Below are positions 56,601 through 64,000 of a stretch of 64,000 nucleotides of DNA, in pieces (the first letter of the stretch is position 1; each line of letters opens with the position of its first letter). The position numbers and the translations under genes are program-made. The notes under the pieces are model-generated. The model was given only the letters and a program-made list of their open reading frames with translations, did not search any database and was not told the DNA's origin. This DNA is from Gammaproteobacteria bacterium (GTDB lineage Bacteria; Pseudomonadota; Gammaproteobacteria; JAJFKO01), in assembly GCA_028284465.1 (NCBI GenBank), contig JANQRR010000008.1:1-64000 (forward strand), written 5' to 3'.

Positions 56601-59600
56601 AGCTTCTTGAATAAACACATTAACTAATTGGCTTATGTCTGATAGTATTTGTTGAACATCATGATTAAGATAATTATTGAATACACATCGCACAACATGA
56701 TTATTTTTTCTCTTAGCATGAGCTTGTTTAAATTTTTCAAGCAATTGTTTTTGATCACTACCTAATTTCGGTTCCCTTATAATTTGTTTAACTTTTAAGA
56801 TAAGCTCATTAGCTTTTTTTATTTCATCAATAAGATCTGTGTACTCAAAATTAATTGTTCTAGTAGTAACATTTTTAGCAACTTCTTTATTACTACTATG
56901 ACTTCCTCTTCTTCTTCTCATTTTAGGACTGCCAGCTTTTGTTGTATTAGTTGGGCGACGACTTTTACGTCCTTTTCTTTTCCTTCTTCGAGTAGTAGAA
57001 ACAAGAACAGGGGCAGGGGCAGGGGCAGAAGCAGCTGCTGACTCTTTAAGTTTGGCAGTAGTTGCAGATGTTTCTTCTGATTCTGCTGGTTTTTGACTTT
57101 TAGTAGTAGTCACAGCGGAAAAGGCTGTTGATGCTGCACTAGCTACTGCAGTTGTTGCACCAACTTTCATTTGAGTCACTATTGTTGCAAAACTACCTTT
57201 TGGTTGTGTCGAATCAGTCGAGTTATCTTGCTCACTAACAACAGAAGCAGTTTTATGAACATACTCTTCGTTTATATCCACTACTCTTTTTGGCTTTCTG
57301 CGTCTTTTTTTCACTGAACCTGCTCGTTGTCTTCTGTGCGTTGTTACTTGTTCTGTTCCTTTAAGATCCAAGTTTTCAGCAAGATTACGTGCTTCATCAT
57401 ATCTCTTGGCGTTGATTAAACCTTCAACTAATGATGTCGATGATTCAGCTGATAACAATTTATGTTCATTATACACTTCCTTATTAACAATGTTGTATGC
57501 CTTAACAAATTCATTATCCGTAATTAACTTTTCAACTAATAATTTCAAAGAATCAGTTGATTGTTCGAATTCTGAGAATATTTTTTCTGCAACTTCCTGT
57601 GCTTTATCATATAATTTATTGTCAATTAATTTTTGAACCAGTAATTTTAAAGGTTCAATTAAGTTGTGTTTTAAAGCTGCGTTCACTGTTCGTTGATATT
57701 TAGAACCTTCACTGGAATCTTTGAGATCATTAAGCGTCAAATTTCCAACCAGCAACTTCATGACCTTAGGCAAGCTATGTTGTTCAGCTTTCCTATATAC
57801 TAAAAGTATATCTTCCTCATTGATTTGTGAAGTTTCTGCTGTAGTAATTGTCGCATTTGCCAACCATTCTAAAGATTCAGGTGAGCTAAAATCTTTAGCA
57901 AGTTTCTCAGCAATTCGCCATGCTTGTTGTTTATGTTCACTACTTTTTTGCAGACCCAAATGTTTGCATAATACTTCCAATGAAGTCGTTGGTTCAAAAT
58001 CGCTTGGTGGAGTGAAGTTTTCTGTTTGTTTAAAGTCTTGTGAAGCAAGCTTGTCGGCAACTTTCTCTGCCTCACTATAGTTTTCATTACCTATATAAAC
58101 TGTAAATAACCGTTGCAAAGGTTCGATTAATTTGTGTTTTAAAGCAATCTGATATGCACCACTATGATTCTCATTTGTAATTAATGCATTAGCATGTAAT
58201 TCCCAAGATGTGCCTAAATCATATCCTGTATCAAGCTCGTGAGCTTCGTCATATTGTCCATCAGCAATTAAATGTTCAACTAAAAATTCCAAAGAAGCTT
58301 TTGGCTTAAAATCGCTTGGCGGTGTGAAATCATCTGACTGCTTAAAAGCTTCTGATGCAAGTTCTTCAGCAATTCTCTTTGCATCAGCATATCTTTTAAC
58401 TTTAGTGGCAGCTAAATTCTTAACTAACGATTCTAGAGGTCGAACTAATTTAAAGTGCGAAGCAATCTCATATGCTTTATCAAATTTTCCAGCATCAATT
58501 AATTTATTAGCATACTCTTCCCAAGGTGACTTTAAATCGTATTGAGCATCAAGTTCGTATACTTTTTCATATTTCTGAACTTCGGCTTTAATTATTAAAT
58601 TCTCAACTAACAATCTCAAAGAATCTTTTTGGTCAAATTTTTCAGCAAGTTGCTTAGCAACTCTCTCTGCATCATTATATCGCTTTGCATTAATTAAGCC
58701 TTCGGCTAACTTTTTCAAAGAGCTTGTTGGCTCAAAGTCGTTTGGTGGTTGGAAGCTTTCTGACGGTTTAAAAGTTTCTGATACAAGTGCTTGAGCAATT
58801 TCCTCTGCCTTAACATAGTTTCCTGCATCAATTAAACTATCAACTAAGGATTCCAACGATTTTACTAATTTAAAGTTTGTGGCTACAATATGTGCTTCTT
58901 CATATTTTTCATTTGTAATTAAACTTTCAACAAGCCTCGTTAATGATTCTTTCTGTTGACCATTAATTTCAACAAGAAATCCAAATCGAGGATCTGTTGT
59001 TTTTCTACTACTCGTACTTGCAACATCATCTGATTCTACATTTCCATCCTCACTCTTCAGGACACTTACCTCACTCCTAAGAAGACTTATGTGCTGAGTG
59101 ATCTCATCAACATTACTAGTCGCAGTTTTAATTATCTGTCCTAGTTGATCTAACCATTTTGCAAAAGCAATTTCTTTTTGCTCTTGTGCACCAAAGATAA
59201 AAACTACTCGCATATCCGCAGAAGTAAGAACACGTCTACGTCTATAAGTTGGACTTAAGAAAGCCTTGATAGCTTGCTCAACTTCATCTAATGTTCCTGT
59301 TGATTTCGCGTTTCTTCCTGTATGCAGATCCGCTGCATTGATTTGCTTAAATATATTTTCTAGCAATGGCGATCTTTCTTGTATTAGTCGATGAATTGAT
59401 GTGTTTTTCGTTGTACCGTTCAAGTCAATTCTACGAACCACTTCATGTAATTTTTTGAAAAATTGTTCATCTAAAACTTTTTTAGCTAATCTTACATCCT
59501 TGTATATCGCACCATTCTGCGGAAACAATTCAACGTATTGCAGTAATTTCTCTCGATAACTATTTCTAGTTTTATCATCTGTATCTGTCTTATAAGCAAT

Positions 59601-60842
59601 CGTGAAGACTAAATCTCTTAAGGATTCCCATTTTGACTGCACATCATCTTTTTGTTTAGCCATATAATCATCACTAAACATTGCATCTGAATCATTTGAA
59701 GCTAAAAATCCTATCAATGCTTTTAGAGCCTTTTCGCCTGCCCTGATTTCTTGTGCATCAGGCTCAGACAATTCATTTCCTGATTTTATACCTAGAGTTA
59801 ATTTTTCTAATGCTGTTTGCACAGCTTTAAGGTGTCGTTCATTTGTTTGCAACGTTTGATTTTTTTGTTCTAATGATTCTAATTTTTCTTGAGCAACGCC
59901 AATTATTTTTGATTGTCCAGGACCACGAGAAGAAGCAGTAATTAATTTTCCAAATATAGTCGTGAACAAACTTTTTAAGCCATTAAGTCCTTTTTTAGAG
60001 CCCTGCTCTTTTTTAACCTTTTTGATATCTAAACCTTGTCGAACTGCGCTTGCAAAGTCAGTTCTTTCCTTTTCAGTTAAACTTTTAAGACCAAATAACT
60101 TTTCTAAGCCGTTAGAATCATTTACTGTTTTGTCGTCAAATACTGCCATGTATTCAGCTGGATTTTCTGTTTTTGTTGAAACAGCAGTTTTAAAATAAGC
60201 TCTATATAATGCTTTTATGTTTCTTGAAAATATGTCTCTTAACCCATTTTTTCTTTGTCTATATTTTTTCGGATTAGAGAAAGCGGCTGTGGTATTCTCA
60301 AACGTATTCAGCAAGTCCGTAAAGTCCTTACTTTTCTTAGTCTCTTCTTTTTTATTAACCATAGCAGACATGGCCGATTCCATAACTTTTAACTCTTCAC
60401 TACTAACCGTATTATCGTTTCCTCTAAAAAGTCGGTAAATAAATCCTCTGCTTTTTTGTTTTTCTTTAAAAGTTTCTATCTCTCTAATAAGTTCTAATAA
60501 AACTTTATCCGCAGGCGAACTATTTTCGACAAGGAGATTACGCGCTGCGTTTAAACTTTGCTTACTCGCTTTTATTGAAGCTCGTTTAAATATTCTTATA
60601 TACCAAGGTATACGCGGCAATTCGCGTTCCATTACTAAAATATATTTATAGACATCTAAAGGTTTAGTTGCTGCTTGAAGTGACACCTTGGTTTGTTCAC
60701 CACGCTTTGTTAGCTTGATAATATTATTTTTAAGATTTTTCTTAGCTTGTTCGACAGGAGTAAGCGGGTTGGTCACATTAGTTGTTTCTAACTCTAATGA
60801 ACTACTGCTGCTATCTGTTCGTTCTAGTTCTTGTCGTGGCAT
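53655..60842 (-). CDS. Giant repeat protein with basic NLS-like clusters, candidate Dot/Icm effector
   Basis: 2395 residues, start ATG 60842 (MPRQELERTD) with AGAGAGG 6 nt upstream. No signal peptide or membrane helix. Layout: Ser-rich head; helical region (about 25-600); an array of about 13 helical units (about 630-1160) of the form SLxxLVExLIxxxxYxxAxEIAxxL, 36-40 residues each, PPR/TPR-like, several joined by linkers containing FTPPSDFEP; two Arg/Lys clusters (RRQRAGSVKKRRRKPKR near 1170 and RRRKRKGRKSRR near 1285, then MRRRRG near 1308) around an Ala/Ser/Thr/Pro-rich linker; a long helical C-terminal half (about 1330-2330); a Thr/Ser/Pro tail. Promoter PmrA-type. Function unknown; the repeats suggest a binding scaffold and the basic clusters suggest nucleic acid binding or nuclear entry in a host. 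Confidence 0.75.
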   Translation of the reverse strand: MPRQELERTDSSSSSLELETTNVTNPLTPVEQAKKNLKNNIIKLTKRGEQTKVSLQAATKPLDVYKYILVMERELPRIPWYIRIFKRASIKASKQSLNAARNLLVENSSPADKVLLELIREIETFKEKQKSRGFIYRLFRGNDNTVSSEELKVMESAMSAMVNKKEETKKSKDFTDLLNTFENTTAAFSNPKKYRQRKNGLRDIFSRNIKALYRAYFKTAVSTKTENPAEYMAVFDDKTVNDSNGLEKLFGLKSLTEKERTDFASAVRQGLDIKKVKKEQGSKKGLNGLKSLFTTIFGKLITASSRGPGQSKIIGVAQEKLESLEQKNQTLQTNERHLKAVQTALEKLTLGIKSGNELSEPDAQEIRAGEKALKALIGFLASNDSDAMFSDDYMAKQKDDVQSKWESLRDLVFTIAYKTDTDDKTRNSYREKLLQYVELFPQNGAIYKDVRLAKKVLDEQFFKKLHEVVRRIDLNGTTKNTSIHRLIQERSPLLENIFKQINAADLHTGRNAKSTGTLDEVEQAIKAFLSPTYRRRRVLTSADMRVVFIFGAQEQKEIAFAKWLDQLGQIIKTATSNVDEITQHISLLRSEVSVLKSEDGNVESDDVASTSSRKTTDPRFGFLVEINGQQKESLTRLVESLITNEKYEEAHIVATNFKLVKSLESLVDSLIDAGNYVKAEEIAQALVSETFKPSESFQPPNDFEPTSSLKKLAEGLINAKRYNDAERVAKQLAEKFDQKDSLRLLVENLIIKAEVQKYEKVYELDAQYDLKSPWEEYANKLIDAGKFDKAYEIASHFKLVRPLESLVKNLAATKVKRYADAKRIAEELASEAFKQSDDFTPPSDFKPKASLEFLVEHLIADGQYDEAHELDTGYDLGTSWELHANALITNENHSGAYQIALKHKLIEPLQRLFTVYIGNENYSEAEKVADKLASQDFKQTENFTPPSDFEPTTSLEVLCKHLGLQKSSEHKQQAWRIAEKLAKDFSSPESLEWLANATITTAETSQINEEDILLVYRKAEQHSLPKVMKLLVGNLTLNDLKDSSEGSKYQRTVNAALKHNLIEPLKLLVQKLIDNKLYDKAQEVAEKIFSEFEQSTDSLKLLVEKLITDNEFVKAYNIVNKEVYNEHKLLSAESSTSLVEGLINAKRYDEARNLAENLDLKGTEQVTTHRRQRAGSVKKRRRKPKRVVDINEEYVHKTASVVSEQDNSTDSTQPKGSFATIVTQMKVGATTAVASAASTAFSAVTTTKSQKPAESEETSATTAKLKESAAASAPAPAPVLVSTTRRRKRKGRKSRRPTNTTKAGSPKMRRRRGSHSSNKEVAKNVTTRTINFEYTDLIDEIKKANELILKVKQIIREPKLGSDQKQLLEKFKQAHAKRKNNHVVRCVFNNYLNHDVQQILSDISQLVNVFIQEASPASEKEQSESISNPESLNWLINVVELYRAISGQARYPVPENFANQLDYSETKSSHWLRLDTLGSESSGLNEKTIPIFSAKIKPQFYLIQVFGDEKSKQCLKARLEMLVYHYSKNSESLPKTTKTVIAQTVLPYLEMLRDMKSSASKEKAGSNSDHVGRCESLLADKKSSETLVYEFLLFADNVISKELNRHIKSKSKQISKEELETLQTPFEKLLDGKIDDIGVQYSEQANLKFLEDFVISVKNIMGMISIGNPSFSTMEYHISELNKSISVYKSTTPITGNQDTADSAEEDHFKQLKTLGAKALEQATFLSAATGVEDGKERVILNYLKVGKITEALTQIKQSATDIQFSEQFKCELNKILENKIRQFKNPDLDLAEVKNLDEFFEQFAKSKLLNAANTEVQTFVNNLNKNRNFVSRCLKVVEALKQNVGVQVNTELGGNDLAEMTEILSNTPGILKLATAIGRMKQLAADKNNLTKQAINILTPALDRVINVALADSQQQSVAQLHKAVVAFNQRLKLHNAFLSFLKQAAEAKSKKPQSPKHRKHKTTASSLSSNVAYLEPMLLKLKQQSSSKELQGVIPTLIHKILDKVAAAESFSDKREFFDNNHDVIRALAEGFNTEKNGLLQKFEGLYVDYQRKFKAADGLYKALNVVLASFSDRNLNLLEKVKNLNALFNKFPELITQIAEYSSDKERKVGTTLSNFNKLINYFNKNINRLIEQSVTNNDGKEILLAFTQLTITLQKQLPILQKSLQSTDNVTDVTNVAELISETAYNKIKHELEQASHNKGAPLNKVLIENCLTLLTTFGTKEYQEKVCSEFLSILEDKSNKQQKSDTPTQDPQSLIRTDLPVNGQRQSVRERLTSWTAGTTVKASGLLHKTTNTFSMFSNNAQNQTSPEVKKYLTELVLKSKSLLVKATETLPPPINDTSRPVRAKAILREKIKALTAHSSPTMTTITTTTATTSPSSSTSPIPTPKSAAS
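57363..58955 (-). repeat. Coding region of the PPR/TPR-like repeat array
   Basis: Within the giant gene, residues about 630-1160. Units recur with conserved Leu/Ala/Tyr positions, for example SLESLVDSLIDAGNYVKAEE, then SLKKLAEGLINAKRYNDAER, then SLEFLVEHLIADGQYDEAHE. Every few units a linker such as FTPPSDFKP or FQPPNDFEP occurs. DNA-level similarity between some units is also visible. Confidence 0.75.
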
Positions 60843-60867
60843 AATTAACCTCTCTCAACATAACTGC

Positions 60868-60889
60868 AAATGGTGAAGCATTCCGTCGC
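60868..60889 (-). promoter_or_regulatory. Leader motif shared by the two large effector candidates (giant gene copy)
   Basis: AAATGGTGAAGCATTCC then GTCGC on the plus strand, 26 bp upstream of the start codon; matches 53264-53284 with one inserted A and one substitution. Confidence 0.55.
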
Positions 60890-61000
60890 ACCTAAAATTC
60901 ATGACTAAAATTTTCCCCATTTTTTTCTAAAAACTTTTCTTTTTAGAATACCAATATTTTTATTAGTCAGTTCCTAGCCTTAATTTCATCACTGTTATTA

Positions 61001-61033
61001 ACTATATCTGATGAAACTTAAGGTTTTCTTAAA
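61001..61033 (-). promoter_or_regulatory. PmrA-type promoter of the giant gene
   Basis: Read on the minus strand: TTTAAG-AAAAC-CTTAAG (61033-61017), 10 bp, TATAGT (61006-61001). Transcript start expected near 60994, leaving a leader of about 150 nt. Confidence 0.75.
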
Positions 61034-61141
61034 AAGATCAAAAATTTATATTACAGCAATATTACCATATATGCTGACATTAGTGCAGACATTTCTTACT
61101 AAATGACCAGTATTTCATTCATTGATTTCTTAGCAACAAAT

Positions 61142-61170
61142 TTGTCTCAGTTGAAATTCCTCCCTACAAT
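61142..61170 (+). promoter_or_regulatory. Sigma-70 promoter of mrdA, placing transcription at the start codon
   Basis: TTGTCT (61142-61147), 17-bp spacer, TACAAT (61165-61170). The ATG at 61177 is only 6 bp after the -10 box. Confidence 0.6.
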
Positions 61171-61176
61171 AGCGAA

Positions 61177-63129
61177 ATGCGTAAACGATTGACCCTTAAA
61201 AATCACCAACATGAGGTATCGCTGTTCCAGCGACGCATCGTCTTGGCGGCGATTGGCATGATTATTTTGACAATTTTGCTGATTTTACGGCTATTTCAGC
61301 TGCAAATTGCTGAACATAAGACGTATACGACGCTTTCGCAGCAAAATCGCCTAGAAGTTGTGCCGATTGCACCCACTAGAGGCTTGATTTACGACCGAAA
61401 TGGGGTGTTACTTGCTGAAAACATCCCGGTTTACAGCCTAGATGTCGTCCCAGCACGGGTAAAACACCTTAAACAGACTATTCATAGACTTCAAAAAATT
61501 ATCTCGATCAGTCCTCGCGACATTAAAAGCTTTACCAAATTAGCCAAGCAGCATCGACATTTCACCGCGATTCCGCTCAAAATTCATTTAACTGATGCTG
61601 AAGTTGCTAAATTTGCGGTTAATGAATACCGTTTTCCTGGAATTATGGTTAAAGCGCATTTAATGCGGCATTACCTTCAAGATGATAATTTGGCTCATGT
61701 GCTTGGTTATGTGGGGCGGATCAATGCCTTGGAATTACAACATTTAGATCTCGGTAATTATAGTGCCACTAATTTTATTGGTAAGACAGGCATTGAAAAA
61801 TACTATGAAAATCAATTGCATGGCAAGGTTGGCTATGAAGAGGTTGAAGTTGATGCAACGGGCCGAGCGATTCGTACCTTTGGCAAAGTCGCTCCTACGC
61901 CGGGTAATAATCTTTACCTTACAATTGATAGTAAACTGCAACAAGTGGCGATCAAAGCGCTCGGTGATCACTTGGGGGCAGTAGTCGTTATTCAACCAAA
62001 CACCGGCGAAGTACTTGCATTAGTAAGTCGGCCTGGCTTTGATCCGAATCAATTTGTTGCCGGGATCAGCGCAAAAGCTTATAAAACATTGCGTAATTCT
62101 CCTGATCAACCTTTATATAACCGCGCGATTGCTGGCCAATATCCTTTTGCCTCAACCGTCAAACCTTTCATTGCTTTACAAGCTTTGGCAACTCATCAAA
62201 TCACGCCTCGTTCAAAAATCTATGATCCCGGTTGGTATAAACTCAAGACTAGCACACATACATATCATGATTGGAAACGCGGCGGCCATGGCTGGGTCAA
62301 TTTAGCTAAAGCGATTATTGTTTCATGTGATACCTATTTCTTTGCTTTAGCGCATCAAATGGGGATTAAACAAATTGATCTTAGTTTGCAGCAATTTGGC
62401 TTTGGCCAACCCACCCAAATTGATCTAGATAATGAAGCTACTGGCTTAGTGCCTTCTCCTGCTTGGAAACTTGCTGCTAAAGGTAAATCTTGGTTTCCAG
62501 GCGATACCTTAAATGCCGGTATTGGGCAAGGTTGGATGTTGGCGACGCCATTACAATTAGCTAATGCCACCGCAATGTTAGCTAATCGCGGCAGCGGTTT
62601 TCAGCCACATTTATTAAAAAGCGCACAGCCACAGCCAGAACCGCAAGTTAACTTTCCTAAAACGGTCTGGCATACAGTGATTGCGGCAATGTATGGTGTT
62701 GTGGTTGAACCTCACGGCACCGGTTTTCGCTTCGGTTATCATTTACCTGTTAAAGCAGCTGCTAAAACTGGTACCGGACAAGTTCACAGCATTCAACGAC
62801 GTGAACGTTATGATGAAAGTGATATCCCACTTAAACTGCGCGATCAATCTTTAATTATTGCGTTTGCACCTTTGGTTGATCCGCAAATTGCGATTGCGGT
62901 GGTAGTTGAGCACAGCCCGCATGTTGCACCAGTCGTGGCGCGTAAAATTGTTAAGTATTATTTTGCTCATAAGCATCTTAGTATAACTAAAAATAGCCCT
63001 GTCATTGCGAGCGCAGCGAAGCAATCCAGGTGTGCTTATCAAAATAATATTTCTGGATTGCTTCGCTGCGCTCGCAATGACAAGTTTAACAAGTTCGCGT
63101 CTGGGAGCATTAGTCATGCAACTAAGTAA
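61177..63129 (+). CDS. mrdA: Penicillin-binding protein 2 (elongasome transpeptidase)
   Basis: 650 residues. Peptidoglycan transpeptidase of the rod complex: N-terminal membrane helix (about 24-45), dimerisation domain, transpeptidase domain with STVK (in PFASTVKPF), the SxD-type SCDTYFF and KTGTGQV. The start [10 protein letters not shown] aligns with the cytoplasmic head expected of PBP2. Residues from about 608 are encoded by a REP-like inverted repeat ([11 protein letters not shown]...), not family sequence. Overlaps rodA by 14 bp. Confidence 0.96.
   Translation: MRKRLTLKNHQHEVSLFQRRIVLAAIGMIILTILLILRLFQLQIAEHKTYTTLSQQNRLEVVPIAPTRGLIYDRNGVLLAENIPVYSLDVVPARVKHLKQTIHRLQKIISISPRDIKSFTKLAKQHRHFTAIPLKIHLTDAEVAKFAVNEYRFPGIMVKAHLMRHYLQDDNLAHVLGYVGRINALELQHLDLGNYSATNFIGKTGIEKYYENQLHGKVGYEEVEVDATGRAIRTFGKVAPTPGNNLYLTIDSKLQQVAIKALGDHLGAVVVIQPNTGEVLALVSRPGFDPNQFVAGISAKAYKTLRNSPDQPLYNRAIAGQYPFASTVKPFIALQALATHQITPRSKIYDPGWYKLKTSTHTYHDWKRGGHGWVNLAKAIIVSCDTYFFALAHQMGIKQIDLSLQQFGFGQPTQIDLDNEATGLVPSPAWKLAAKGKSWFPGDTLNAGIGQGWMLATPLQLANATAMLANRGSGFQPHLLKSAQPQPEPQVNFPKTVWHTVIAAMYGVVVEPHGTGFRFGYHLPVKAAAKTGTGQVHSIQRRERYDESDIPLKLRDQSLIIAFAPLVDPQIAIAVVVEHSPHVAPVVARKIVKYYFAHKHLSITKNSPVIASAAKQSRCAYQNNISGLLRCARNDKFNKFASGSISHATK
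63001..63081. repeat. Family A REP-like element, perfect 29-bp inverted repeat inside mrdA
   Basis: Left arm 63001-63029 begins GTCATTGCGAGCGCAGCG; right arm 63053-63081 ends CGCTGCGCTCGCAATGAC. The arms are exact reverse complements around a 23-bp spacer. Best preserved copy of the family in the window. Confidence 0.92.
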
Positions 63130-64000
63130 GCAAAAAATAATGGGTTATCGCAATCTTTGGCAACGCTTCCACATTGATTTACCGTTATTGCTGGGTATTC
63201 TTATGCTGACTTTTGCCGGTTTATTAATCCTATTCAGCGCGGCTAATCAAAATTTTCATATGGTTGAAAAACAATTGCTACGCCTTGCCTTAGCAACTGT
63301 TGTTATGTTGGTATTCGCGCAAGTTCCACCACGTATTTATTATAAATACACACCATGGATTTATACTGCAGGCATTACTATGCTGTTAACCGTCCTCGCC
63401 ATCGGCGTGATCAGCAAAGGTGCGCAACGCTGGCTTAACCTTGGACTCTTTCGTTTTCAGCCTTCTGAAATTATGAAAATAGCGGTACCGATGATGATAG
63501 CGTATTATTTTAAAGACCGTCATTTGCCGCCTAAATTTGCGCACATCATTGCTGCCAGTGCCCTGATTTTGCTGCCAACCTTTCTCATTGCAAAACAACC
63601 TGATCTTGGTACTTCATTAATTATTTTAACGAGTGGCGTGTGTGTTTTGTTGCTTGCGGGTTTGAATTGGCGCTTGTTAGTTGGCGTGATCACTTTATGC
63701 ATTGCCAGCACTCCCGTTGTTTGGCATTTCATGCATGATTATCAACGCCAACGCGTTTTAACGTTTCTTAAACCAGAGCGTGATCCACTTGGCACTGGCT
63801 ATCACATTATTCAATCTAAAATTGCCATTGGCTCTGGTGGTATTTTTGGTAAAGGTTGGTTGCATGGTACCCAATCACATTTAAATTTTTTACCTGCACA
63901 CGCCACTGATTTTATTTTTGCGGTATGTGGCGAAGAATTCGGTTTGATCGGTGGCATCGTACTATTAATGATCTATTTATATATTGTCGCGCGCTGTTTA
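63116..64000 (+). CDS. rodA: RodA, SEDS peptidoglycan glycosyltransferase (partial, runs off the right edge)
   Basis: Polytopic SEDS-family polymerase partnering PBP2. ATG 63116 ([16 protein letters not shown]) with GGGAG upstream; 295 codons are present. Hallmarks: [35 protein letters not shown], and [20 protein letters not shown], followed by [19 protein letters not shown] with the catalytic-region Asp. The C-terminal helices lie beyond the window. Confidence 0.96.
   Translation, partial: MQLSKQKIMGYRNLWQRFHIDLPLLLGILMLTFAGLLILFSAANQNFHMVEKQLLRLALATVVMLVFAQVPPRIYYKYTPWIYTAGITMLLTVLAIGVISKGAQRWLNLGLFRFQPSEIMKIAVPMMIAYYFKDRHLPPKFAHIIAASALILLPTFLIAKQPDLGTSLIILTSGVCVLLLAGLNWRLLVGVITLCIASTPVVWHFMHDYQRQRVLTFLKPERDPLGTGYHIIQSKIAIGSGGIFGKGWLHGTQSHLNFLPAHATDFIFAVCGEEFGLIGGIVLLMIYLYIVARCL

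Larger units (their letters stand above)
60843..61176. promoter_or_regulatory. Divergent control region of the giant gene and mrdA
   Basis: 334 bp. Leftward it holds the PmrA-type promoter and the shared leader motif (60868-60889) of the giant gene. Rightward it holds the mrdA promoter ending 6 bp before its ATG. No other gene seen. Confidence 0.6.

Overview
The window comes from an AT-rich gammaproteobacterium that looks like a host-associated member of Legionellales (Legionella/Coxiella relatives). The main evidence is a Dot/Icm type IVB secretion block (dotA, icmV, icmW, icmX), very large eukaryote-interaction-type proteins, and a PmrA-type promoter in front of the two largest effector candidates. 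I cannot assign a genus. No rRNA, tRNA or CRISPR array was seen.

Layout. 1-5.0 kb: dotA (cut by the left edge) and icmV face icmW, a small cysteine-rich secreted protein and icmX. 5.2-22.1 kb: an aerobic respiratory block holding a four-heme cytochrome c, cytochrome c oxidase (coxB, ctaD, ctaG, coxC), ppiB, the oppositely oriented tatABC-petABC set (Tat translocase and cytochrome bc1), then surf1, an SCO-like protein, ctaA, cyoE, sco, a TlpA-like thioredoxin, ccmA and ccmB. 22.2-29.7 kb: an insertion that splits the ccm set, made of a DUF6484-like protein, a DUF4150/PAAR-like spike tip and a 1202-residue ankyrin protein, facing pntAA-pntAB-pntB. 29.7-36.2 kb: ccmCDEFGHI and lnt. 36.3-41.5 kb: an RsbV/RsbU-RsbW-like partner-switching pair beside a nucleobase-type permease whose C-terminal tail resembles a GHKL ATPase, then an MFS transporter. 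41.5-50.8 kb: an L,D-transpeptidase, a YbeL-like protein, leuS-lptE-holA-nadD, a small membrane protein, rsfS, an orphan HigA-like regulator, mutH and rlmH. 50.8-60.8 kb: two very large effector candidates (822 and 2395 residues). 61.2 kb to the end: mrdA and rodA (cut by the right edge).

How it fits together. The respiratory genes cover both complexes and their assembly: heme A synthesis, copper delivery, c-heme ligation, and Tat export of the Rieske protein encoded next to tatC. The accessory genes sit as insertions in otherwise conserved neighbourhoods (ccmB/ccmC and rlmH/mrdA). The most informative signal is regulatory. Three promoters, for the L,D-transpeptidase and the two large proteins, share one architecture: YTTAAG-N5-CTTAAG, exactly 10 bp, then a TATNNN -10 box. 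This matches the PmrA-type signal known to drive Dot/Icm effectors. The giant protein combines a PPR/TPR-like helical repeat array with two strongly basic, NLS-like clusters.

Two families of short palindromic repeats (REP-like) are scattered between genes. One forms a perfect 29-bp inverted repeat inside the 3' end of mrdA.
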